From Streptomyces alkaliterrae (lineage in GTDB: Bacteria > Actinomycetota > Actinomycetes > Streptomycetales > Streptomycetaceae), in assembly GCF_007097205.2 (NCBI RefSeq), contig NZ_VJYK02000010.1, positions 1 to 41,974 on the forward strand: 41,974 bases of DNA, read 5' to 3'. Position 1 is the stretch's first letter. Each line of letters begins with the position of its first letter. The position numbers were made by a program, and so were the translations under genes. Positions 8,913-16,246 of the stretch are shown here, in pieces. The notes under the pieces are model-generated. The model worked only from the letters and a program-made list of their open reading frames with translations, ran no database searches and was not told the DNA's origin.

Positions 8913-9577
8913 TGTTGATCACCATCTGTAGTGGCCGTACGCACTCAAGCCGTGGCCGTTCTGAAGGGGCGGTCCCCTCTACGGTCCTGACGTCGCGGAG
9001 CGATGTTCCACAGGCGTCGGCCGCATGGCTGGTGAGTTGGGTGCGTGTGCGAGCTGGCCGGCCGGATCGGCCAACGTGTGGGATCGCCCTGCTGAGGGGC
9101 GCGGCCGAGTGCCGGCGGGCGGTGAAGGTCGCTTCGGACGATCGCACTCAGCGGGAGGGCGGCCTGGCCGGTTTGGAGAGCGGCCACGGGAGTGGCCGGT
9201 TGAGGCTGCGCGAGGTTGGCCGATTGGTTGCCCCGCCGCGAAAGCGCATGTCAGGGCGTTCGTGGAGCAGGGTTGCCCTGCCGCCCGAAGGAGGGGTTGC
9301 CCCGAGGAGGTGCACGCGGTTTTCGGTGGTCGGCAGGAGCAGGTGGCCGCTTTGAGGCGCCGCTCTCAGGAACCGGCCAGCTGTGCAGTTGGCCGATCTG
9401 ACGCGGATCGGCCATGGCCGATGGCCGGTGGCCGGTGAATCGGCCACGCGGTGGACAGCTTGGCCGGTTGGCCGATTCCGTTGGCCGATCGTGCCGGTGG
9501 GTGGCTGGCAGGAACAGCCGTGTTTGGTACGTGGCCGGTCGGGCCCTGACAGATTGCCGGTCACCGGCCACAGTGAC

Positions 9578-11128
9578 TTAGCGTGATGACGTTGGGGACG
9601 TGGAAGAGCGGCCCTGGACCGGCCGGAGGTGGCGCGGCCGGCGGCCGGTGTCGAGAGTGCGGGCGTCCGTCAGGTAGCGGCGAGCGGCCGTCGCTTCGAC
9701 GCCAAGCCGGGCGGCGACCTCTTCGGCGGTCAGGTCGGTGCCCTGCTTTCCTGCGTCGTGGTGCCACTCGAGGACCTGGAGGGTGAGCTGGGCGTCCTTT
9801 AGTGCGCGGCGGCCGGTGCGCTCAGCCTTGCCCAGGCGACGTGCGACCTCGGAGCCGGAGAGCTTTCTGCCTGCCTTCTCTGACTCCTCCAGCCATCGGA
9901 TGATCTTCAGGAGTCCCGGGTTCGTGTCTGGCTGGTCCTTGGGCGCGACGTTGAGGTTGGGCGCGACGGCGGCCTGGGCGGAGTGCGCGCCGTTGTTCTT
10001 CAAGGCCGGGTTCGCCGTGTCGGTGGGACGCGGCCGTGGAGCGGGCGCGCTGTCCGAGGGTTCCGTCGAGGCGGTGGAGTGCGCGGGCCCCGGCCTTGGG
10101 GCCGGGATGCTGGTGTCGAGAGTCTGTCTGGTGAGGGGCTGCGGCTCGCGCGACGAGGGTCTGGCGCCCGGCTCCTCGGCGGCGACGGTGTGGCCGGTCG
10201 ACCGGGTGGATTCGGTCGAGGGGGAAGCAGCCGCAGGGCGGCGCCCGGGGCCCGGAGGCGGCGGAGCCGAGTCCTGGTGAGGGGAAGCCGGCCGTGTCGG
10301 CGCAGCTGGGGCTGCCTGCTGGGTATCGGTGGCCGGTGGTTCTGCGGCAGCTGCCGTGAGCTCGGGAGCTGGTGGCGTTTCTGCCCTGTCCTCGAGCGTC
10401 TGTTGGTGGTCGCCGGCCGGCGGCACGGCCCTGGTCGGTGTCGTGATGCCGGCGGCTGCCAGGCCGTCGGCGGCCGTCCGGGACAGGGGGACCCCGTACT
10501 TGGCGAGCTTGAGCGGCATCAGTGCCTCCACTGGTGCCTTGCGCCGCCATCCGCGTCCGTACCGTGCCCGGAGCCTGGCCCGGTAGATGAGCCGCTCGCG
10601 TTCCAGTTGGACGACGTCGTCGTACCGGCGGAGTTCCCAGAGCTTCATCATCCGCCAGAGCCGGAGGGTCGGGATCGGCGCCAGCAGCCACCGTGTGAGG
10701 CGGACACCTTCCATGTGTTTGTCAGCAGTGATGTCCGCGATCCGCCCGATCGCGTGGCGGGCGGCCTCGACGGTGACGACGAAGAGCAGAGGGATGACGG
10801 CGTGCATTCCCATGCCCAGCAGGTCATCGGCTACTGCCGCGTTGAAGACCACCGTCGCGGCCGTCAGCACCCATGCGACCTGGCGCAGGAGCGGGAAGGA
10901 CATACGGAAGTGGGTCATCAGGAGGTCGAGGGAGAGCAAGACGACGATGCCCGCATCGATCCCGATGGGGAAGAAGGGAGCGAACGCCCCGAAGCCTTTC
11001 TGCTCGGCGAGTTCACGCACGGCTGCGTACGAGCCGGCGAAACCGATCGTGGCGATTACGAGCGCGCCGACGACGACCAGTCCGATCAGCACGCGGTGCG
11101 CGCGATTCAGCCGCGTCTCCCCCGCCAC
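9578..11128 (-). CDS. DUF2637-like four-helix membrane protein with C-terminal HTH segments
   Basis: 516 residues. Four hydrophobic helices near 9-31, 44-67, 78-98 and 105-125 form the domain known as DUF2637, common on Streptomyces plasmids and often grouped with spread (Spd) functions. A basic region (RLRARYGRGWRRK) follows, then a long Pro/Ala linker (about 240-400). The last ~115 residues carry two HTH-like segments (LSGSEVARRLGKAERTGRR and LTAEEVAARLGVEATAARR). Start: the GTG at 11128 has GGGAGG five bases upstream; the GTG six bases earlier sits too close to that site. It stands divergent from the gene at 11282. A membrane protein with cytoplasmic DNA-binding tails could tether plasmid DNA, possibly to the repeat region just beyond its stop. 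The function is unproven. Confidence 0.8.
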   Translation of the reverse strand: MAGETRLNRAHRVLIGLVVVGALVIATIGFAGSYAAVRELAEQKGFGAFAPFFPIGIDAGIVVLLSLDLLMTHFRMSFPLLRQVAWVLTAATVVFNAAVADDLLGMGMHAVIPLLFVVTVEAARHAIGRIADITADKHMEGVRLTRWLLAPIPTLRLWRMMKLWELRRYDDVVQLERERLIYRARLRARYGRGWRRKAPVEALMPLKLAKYGVPLSRTAADGLAAAGITTPTRAVPPAGDHQQTLEDRAETPPAPELTAAAAEPPATDTQQAAPAAPTRPASPHQDSAPPPPGPGRRPAAASPSTESTRSTGHTVAAEEPGARPSSREPQPLTRQTLDTSIPAPRPGPAHSTASTEPSDSAPAPRPRPTDTANPALKNNGAHSAQAAVAPNLNVAPKDQPDTNPGLLKIIRWLEESEKAGRKLSGSEVARRLGKAERTGRRALKDAQLTLQVLEWHHDAGKQGTDLTAEEVAARLGVEATAARRYLTDARTLDTGRRPRHLRPVQGRSSTSPTSSR

Positions 11129-11281
11129 TGTCACCTCCCATGTGCAGCGTGTCAGGGTACCTGGCGGTGGTCGCCTCAGACCCTGCGGGGCGGGGTCGCG
11201 CCGGCAGGCGGCCGGGAAGCGGCAGTCGTTCTTCCGCCTGTCGGTGATGCGTGGTCCCCTGTTGCCTAGTGGATCAAGGGG

Positions 11282-12547
11282 GTGGAGGCGTTGAACAAGG
11301 CACGCTTGTACCAGCACGGCACCGCTGGTGCACTGGTGTTTTCGCGCGAGATCGACGACGAACCGTGGTGGCGGCGAGAGAAGACTCCGTTGATCTGCGC
11401 GTTCTGCACGACGCCGGTGGTCTCCCAGCGCACCGCGGTGGGCCGCAGTCCGCGAGCGGCGCTGTTCCGGCTCGCCGCGGACCGGGAGCACGAGCGGAGC
11501 TGTCCTCTCAATCCGATCGAGGTGCTCCACAAGATCGCTCGTGGTTCGCAGGGCGTGGCGGTCATCGAGGGCGATGAGCTGCACCTGGTCCTCCCCAGCG
11601 ATGTGGACCAGATCGGCGCGACCGCCCCCGTCATCGACGCCGGCCCGCCAGCAGACGACGGCCGGGTCGGGGTGAGCGTCTCCACCGTCCGGCCGCTCCT
11701 GCCTCCCTTGATCAATAGCGCCGTCGTCGTGGCTCGGCTTCTGCAGAAGCACGGCTACGACGCTGAGGTGACCGCGCAGTTCAAGGTGCGGCGCCCCGGC
11801 GCGGCCAAAGCGGTGGGGTGGGGCGAGTTCTGCTACGGCCCCGCGGCCAGTGACCATGCGCGGCTGTACACGCGTGTGACCGAGGGCCGTAGGGCGGGGC
11901 ATCCGGTGGCGGTCTTTGGTCGCGTGGCCGCTGTCGAGCGTGATCGCCACCGTCGACCGGTTCTCCGGCTCGCCGACGGCCGGGGCGGCTTCACGGTTCG
12001 CATCCGGACCGACCATCCCCCTCTCCTCGACTCACTCGTGGCCGGCTGCTTCGTTCTGGCCGTCGGCGCGTGGAAGGTGTGGACGCCTGCCAAGGCCAGG
12101 CCCGAGTTGCAGCTCTTCGCCGAGGAGCACTGGCAACTGGCCCACTGGACGTACGACGATGCCACCGGCCGCAGCAGCCCACCCTCCTGCCCGCCTCCTG
12201 TCACCAAAGCCGCTCCCCGCCGGCCTCCTGTGCCAGCGGCCATCCGCGCGCCGGCCCGGCGGCGGCCCGCTGTGTCCTTCTCCGGGCCGCGGCGAAGCCG
12301 GCCGGTCGGTTCCGCACCGTCGCCGGTGCAGCGGGAGGACAGCGCTGCACCGGATGCGCAGTCGCCGCTCCCTCCCAAGCTGGGGGTGCCGGGCTCACCG
12401 CCCTCGCGCTTCGTGCCGCCGGTTCCAGAGAAGCCGCCTCTGCCACCTATGCCGGCGGTTCCCCCACCGCGGCCGCCATCCCCGCCGCCGGCTGCTCCGT
12501 CTCGCCGACCCACGCGCCGTTGGTGGCCGTTCGGCCGCAAGCGCTGA
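11282..12547 (+). CDS. Unknown protein with an N-terminal zinc-binding motif and an OB-like middle
   Basis: 421 residues. N-terminal C39-x2-C42 ... H70-x3-C74 could bind zinc and recalls the N-terminal zinc motif of CoiA-like proteins; that comparison is only a resemblance. Residues about 200-275 (VFGRVAAVERDRHRRPVLRL ... FTVRI) have the alternating pattern of an OB fold, which would suggest nucleic-acid binding. The last ~130 residues are Pro/Arg-rich and end in WWPFGRKR. GTG at 11282 is preceded by AGGGGG but at almost no spacing; a TTG at 11291 following GGAGG is possible. I do not recognise the family. Confidence 0.6.
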   Translation: MEALNKARLYQHGTAGALVFSREIDDEPWWRREKTPLICAFCTTPVVSQRTAVGRSPRAALFRLAADREHERSCPLNPIEVLHKIARGSQGVAVIEGDELHLVLPSDVDQIGATAPVIDAGPPADDGRVGVSVSTVRPLLPPLINSAVVVARLLQKHGYDAEVTAQFKVRRPGAAKAVGWGEFCYGPAASDHARLYTRVTEGRRAGHPVAVFGRVAAVERDRHRRPVLRLADGRGGFTVRIRTDHPPLLDSLVAGCFVLAVGAWKVWTPAKARPELQLFAEEHWQLAHWTYDDATGRSSPPSCPPPVTKAAPRRPPVPAAIRAPARRRPAVSFSGPRRSRPVGSAPSPVQREDSAAPDAQSPLPPKLGVPGSPPSRFVPPVPEKPPLPPMPAVPPPRPPSPPPAAPSRRPTRRWWPFGRKR

Positions 12548-12689
12548 GCCAGGGAGCGCCCCTTCGCTGTGCCGACTTGGCGCAGCGTGAGGTCGGGCAA
12601 CGGCGCCGGCCGGAATGCCGACAAGTCCGGCTGTGATCCTCGATGATGGGACCGCCTCGGTAACAGGTCGAGCAATGCTGGGAGGACAT

Positions 12690-13598
12690 GTGGTGATGGG
12701 GGCCGGCACGCAGCAGACCGGACGCGTTGCGGGGCGGGTGTGGACGGTGCGCCTGGACCCCTATGGCCGCCCTTCCGCCGGCGCGGTCAGGTTGTCGTGC
12801 TCGCGGGCGGCCTGCCCCGAGCAGCGCTTCCCCGAAGGTGCTGCCGCTGGGCGCAAGGCGGCGGTCGGCCACGTCAACATGCACCTGGCCGGCATCCGCG
12901 CCAGTGGCGGTCCCCGTGCCGAGGCGGAGTGTGCTTGTCGCGCCGCTGAGTGCGCGTGGCACGTTCCTGACGCCACTGTGGGGCGGCGCGGCGGGGCGGT
13001 GGTGGGGGCGTTTCGGTGCGGAGGACCGGTGGTGTTGACCGTGTTCGCCGACCGGGCCGGGCGGCTGTGGCGGGTCGCGGAGGTGTGCGCGCGCTGTGCG
13101 GCCGCGACCTCGGGCTGTCGGGTGCTGGACACCGCCGCGGCGCCCTCGCACAGCAAGCCGGAGGTGGCGTCGGTTGCTGGCGGCCGGAGAGGCGTGCCGG
13201 CTGCGGCGGCGGTGTTCTCCGCCCCTGGCCCCTCGTCCACGGCCGGTGCCGTTCCGGCCGCTCGCGGCCACACCGGCTCAGAGAAGACTGCCCGTCGGGT
13301 AGGGCGGTCAGGCAAGATCGCGCAGCGGATCGTACCGCCTCATCTCAAGCCCGATGACCTGCGAACGGAACTGATCGAACTGGGTGATGCGTACCGCGCC
13401 TACCAGAAGCGCGAGGAGCCCGATCTTGTCCTCCTCGCCGCACTTCACGAGCGGAAGGCGCACGCCTTTCAGCGTTGGGCTGAAGTGACTGGGGACGGCT
13501 CATTGTGGTCTGAAGCGAAGCGTGCGGAGCAGGCGGCGCAGACCACTCGCGTCATGCATGCGCATCGTGTCGCGCGGCTTCCTGCTGTGCTTCGGTGA
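12690..13598 (+). CDS. Cysteine-rich protein of unknown function
   Basis: About 302 residues. The first half contains many cysteines and histidines (CSRAACPEQRF, GHVNMHL, CACRAAECAWHVP, CARCAAATSGC), likely zinc-binding. The middle is an Ala/Pro linker. The last ~90 residues form a helical domain (LKPDDLRTELIELGDAYRAY ... HERKAHAFQRWAEVTGDGSLW). The start is set by GGAGG at 12681-12685; GTG 12690, GTG 12693 and ATG 12696 are all compatible. Same direction as the previous gene with a 142-base gap. Probably a plasmid-conserved protein of Streptomyces; no role assigned. Confidence 0.6.
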   Translation: MVMGAGTQQTGRVAGRVWTVRLDPYGRPSAGAVRLSCSRAACPEQRFPEGAAAGRKAAVGHVNMHLAGIRASGGPRAEAECACRAAECAWHVPDATVGRRGGAVVGAFRCGGPVVLTVFADRAGRLWRVAEVCARCAAATSGCRVLDTAAAPSHSKPEVASVAGGRRGVPAAAAVFSAPGPSSTAGAVPAARGHTGSEKTARRVGRSGKIAQRIVPPHLKPDDLRTELIELGDAYRAYQKREEPDLVLLAALHERKAHAFQRWAEVTGDGSLWSEAKRAEQAAQTTRVMHAHRVARLPAVLR

Positions 13599-13633
13599 GC
13601 CGCCCTCCTCGCCCTTGACCATGGGCAGGGGTG

Positions 13634-13912
13634 CTAGGCGCCGGGTTCAGGTGGGTCGGTGGGTGTGCGGGACTGCGCTGCCCATCCGTCGAGCAGTCGT
13701 TGGTAGGCCTGGCGGCGTGGTGGGCGGGGTTCGGAGCGGCCGGCTTCCCAGTTCTTCACGGTCTGGGTGGTGGTTTGGAGTACTTCGGCGACGCGGGCTT
13801 GGGTGACTCCGGCTGCTTCGCGTAGGCGCGTTCGCTCGGCGGGCGCGGGGAGTTGTGGTTCTCCTGCGAGTAGTGCGTCCACGGCAGCGAACAGTTCGTC
13901 TTCTGTCGGCAT
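13634..13912 (-). CDS. Small XRE-family HTH regulator
   Basis: 92-residue protein with a Cro/C1-type helix-turn-helix at about 27-70 (TRLREAAGVTQARVAEVLQ, then TVKNWEAGRSEPR). ATG at 13912 has GGAGGTG eight bases upstream. It is divergent from the double zeta gene across a 107-base intergenic region that is less GC-rich than its surroundings, so it probably controls both promoters. It may serve as regulator, or even part of the antitoxin function, of the zeta gene; that is inference from position. Confidence 0.85.
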   Translation of the reverse strand: MPTEDELFAAVDALLAGEPQLPAPAERTRLREAAGVTQARVAEVLQTTTQTVKNWEAGRSEPRPPRRQAYQRLLDGWAAQSRTPTDPPEPGA

Positions 13913-14019
13913 TGGTTCACCTCCGCTTTCAACCCTACCAGCCTCTTACCCCACAACTTGCGTTTCACTTACCCTTGGTTTTAGCCTCAGATTCACTGTT
14001 GGGTGTGAGGGAGGGTCCA
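13913..14019. promoter_or_regulatory. Divergent promoter region between the XRE regulator and the double zeta gene
   Basis: This short intergenic stretch is clearly lower in GC than its neighbours and must hold both start regions. Read on the minus strand it has GGGTAAG and GGGGTAAG about 20 bases apart, which could be regulator half-sites. No clear -35/-10 pair is assigned. Confidence 0.45.
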
Positions 14020-15843
14020 GTGGTCGAAGCCGCTTCGCCTGCACTGTCGGAGCGGGAGTTCCGTGACGTGCTGGAACGGGTGATCCTGCCGGCGGCCGCC
14101 GGTCATGCCGTGCCGCAGGAGCGGCCGGTCGTGGTGGTCGTTGTTGGCCAGCCCGGTGCGGGAAAGACGCACATCGCTGATCTGGTTCAGGCCGCGCTGC
14201 AGCGGCGGGGCGGGGCGGTACGGATCGGGCGTGACCTCTACAAACCGGTCCACCGCCGCTATCCGACGCTGGTGGCTGCCGATGTGCGGACCGCGGGGGC
14301 GAAGGTTCGGCGCGATACCAGTCGCTGGCAGGCCGCGGTGGAAGAGTACGTCCGCACCCATCGGTTCGACGCGGTGGTGGAATCGGCGCCCGCCGATCCG
14401 GCCGAGTTCCGCAGCTCCTCGGTTGCCTACCGCGGTGCCGGGCACCGTATCGAGGTCGTCGCGCTCGCGACGTCGGAGGCGCTGAGCCAGCTGGGTCTCC
14501 TCGACCGTTTCTTGAACGGAGACGCGGGCGGCGATCGTCGGCGGTACGTGTCCTGGGAGAACCACGATTCCTGCGCGAAGGGCCAGCTCGAAACTCTCGC
14601 CGTCATCGAGACCGAGCAGTTGGCGGACCGGGTCACCGTGGTGCGGCGGGACGGCACCGTCTTGTATGACAACGAACTCGTCGGCGGGAGCTGGCGGCGG
14701 CGGCCGGCCGCTGCTCAGGCCGTCGCTGGTGGTCGGTACCGCCCGTGGACCGCCCAGGAGACGGCATGCTTCCACCAGGAGCTGTCCCGCGCTGAGTTGC
14801 GGGTGCACCGCGAGGTGTCGAGTGAGGACGAGCGTCTTGCCGTTGTCCGGGACGCTCGTCGGGCCGCCGCGCTCGCCGAGCCGGTTCGCCGCCTCGCTCA
14901 GCCCCGTCGGCGTCCGCCTGGTGTCGACTACCACCGGCTGTCGACCGCCGAGCACCGCTGGATCTTCGAGGAGCTGATTGTCCCGTCCTACCTCGGCAAC
15001 ATCATCCGCAGGGACGACCCGCGTGCCGTGTACGTGCTGGGGGAGCCTGGTGCAGGCAAGTTGCTGGCGGCCCGGATGGTTCGTCGCGCGATGCGGCCGG
15101 GCACCACCCGGCTGGTCGGCGACGACTTCAAGGCCTCGCACCCCGACTACTTCCAGCTGCTGCGCGACGACCCGCGAGGCGCCGGCGCGGCGATCCGCGC
15201 TGACTACCGAGCCTGGTTCGCCCTCGCCGAGCAGTACGTGCGGGGCCAGCGCGGTGACGCCCTGATCGAGGCCGCCCCCGGCAGCGTGGAGGAGTTCTTG
15301 GCGAGCGCGCTTCCCTTCGCCGCCGACGGATACCCGGTCGAGCTCGTCGTCCTGGCCGTGCGGGAGCCCGACAGCCGTCTGGCCACCGCCTTGCGATACG
15401 CCCGCGCGCTACAGAGCGGCGGCACCGGCCGGTTCACCAGCCGCTCCGGCCACAGAGTCTGCTTCCAGGCGCTCGCCGAGGTCGTCGCCGTCGCCGAGCG
15501 ACACCCACAGATCGCGGCCATCACCGTGATCCGCCGGGATGGGCAGGCGCTGCTGCGGCATGAGGCTGGCGGGCCAGGGCGAGCGTCATGGGCGCTTACC
15601 GCCGAACGGCACCGGCCCTACACCGAACAGGAAGCGGCGGCGTTTCTCCGGCTCTACCAGGGGCTGCGGCGAGCTCTCCCCCAGCACCGGGCGGAGCTGG
15701 AGGAGATCGTCGCGCTCGCGAGGCCGCTGATGCCGCCGGAGATGCGGCCGGCCCAGCTCGACCGGCCGCACCCGCCCGTATGGTCCCTACCGGTGGTGGG
15801 GGCGAACTACGACTCCTTGAGTTCCTTCAGCCGAGCCGCGTAG
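14020..15843 (+). CDS. Zeta-toxin-like protein with two tandem zeta domains
   Basis: 607 residues with two homologous halves. Half 1: Walker A GQPGAGKTH near residue 43, then GRDLYKPVHRRYP where zeta toxins have the acidic substrate motif. Half 2: P-loop GEPGAGKLLAAR near 341 and VGDDFKASHPDYF, the classic zeta substrate motif. Half 2 lacks the Ser/Thr after the P-loop Lys; half 1 has a changed DDF motif, so each half looks partly degenerate. Zeta toxins phosphorylate UDP-N-acetylglucosamine and block wall synthesis. The GTG at 14020 follows GAGGG at 14011-14015; the same frame is open further upstream but without a ribosome site. Its end overlaps the convergent small gene by 37 bases. Confidence 0.85.
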   Translation: MVEAASPALSEREFRDVLERVILPAAAGHAVPQERPVVVVVVGQPGAGKTHIADLVQAALQRRGGAVRIGRDLYKPVHRRYPTLVAADVRTAGAKVRRDTSRWQAAVEEYVRTHRFDAVVESAPADPAEFRSSSVAYRGAGHRIEVVALATSEALSQLGLLDRFLNGDAGGDRRRYVSWENHDSCAKGQLETLAVIETEQLADRVTVVRRDGTVLYDNELVGGSWRRRPAAAQAVAGGRYRPWTAQETACFHQELSRAELRVHREVSSEDERLAVVRDARRAAALAEPVRRLAQPRRRPPGVDYHRLSTAEHRWIFEELIVPSYLGNIIRRDDPRAVYVLGEPGAGKLLAARMVRRAMRPGTTRLVGDDFKASHPDYFQLLRDDPRGAGAAIRADYRAWFALAEQYVRGQRGDALIEAAPGSVEEFLASALPFAADGYPVELVVLAVREPDSRLATALRYARALQSGGTGRFTSRSGHRVCFQALAEVVAVAERHPQIAAITVIRRDGQALLRHEAGGPGRASWALTAERHRPYTEQEAAAFLRLYQGLRRALPQHRAELEEIVALARPLMPPEMRPAQLDRPHPPVWSLPVVGANYDSLSSFSRAA

Positions 15844-16121
15844 ATCGCGGCGATCCGCTCAGTCTCCTGCGTATCGGCGGTCGCCAGCTGCGCCTGATCG
15901 GCGAGCGCCGCCTGGCGGCCGGCCTTCAGCTCCCCGATCCGGTCCTCGTCGGGCACCGGTGCCCGACGTTCCGCGACGATCTGCGCGTTGTACCAGGCCA
16001 CCACCTCCTGGAGCACGTCCGCTGCTGCCTGCTCCTCACCGCCTTCGAGTCCGGAGAAATCGGGGTCGGGAATATCGGACACAACAACCACCTTCATGTC
16101 GATCTTGAGGGAAGCGGACAT
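15807..16121 (-). CDS. Small helical protein convergent with the zeta gene (possible partner)
   Basis: 104 residues: an N-terminal beta-like segment (SLKIDMKVVVVSDIP) followed by helices with a charged C-terminus (RIAAIYAARLKELKES). ATG at 16121 follows GGGAGA. Its last 37 bases overlap the end of the double zeta gene on the other strand. I recall similar ~100-residue proteins next to zeta-family genes in Streptomyces, so an antitoxin-like role is possible, but epsilon antitoxin features are not evident. Overlapping 3' ends would give antisense transcripts. Confidence 0.65.
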   Translation of the reverse strand: MSASLKIDMKVVVVSDIPDPDFSGLEGGEEQAAADVLQEVVAWYNAQIVAERRAPVPDEDRIGELKAGRQAALADQAQLATADTQETERIAAIYAARLKELKES

Positions 16122-16246
16122 TGTCTCCCTGCGGTGAGCTCCGCCGGTACGGCACTGTTCCGGCCACCGTCGAGGAGTTGCTGTCTCGCGCGGCCCCTGG
16201 ACGGGCATAGGTTGGGCCAGGGTGATCACCGAGTCGGGGGTGGGCT

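Larger units (their letters stand above)
8665..9577. other. Gene-free region between convergent genes, rich in GGCC motifs
   Basis: 913 bases between the stop of the LysM/BTAD gene and the stop of the DUF2637-like gene. I see no frame with a convincing start, ribosome site and protein-like composition. The stretch holds a heptamer tandem array (8801-8870), a doubled 20-mer (8872-8912) and scattered TTGGCCGAT or reverse-complement ATCGGCCA motifs near 9066, 9212, 9388, 9410, 9437, 9468 and 9480. GGTTGCCCC-like elements occur near 9225, 9275 and 9295. It could be a partition, transfer or protein-binding locus; nothing in the sequence decides between these. Confidence 0.6.

Noticed and set aside
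9578..12016. Longer 812-codon version of the DUF2637-like gene
   Set aside because: The extra N-terminal part runs opposite the gene at 11282 and lacks a ribosome site; GTG 11128 has a good one directly before the first membrane helix.
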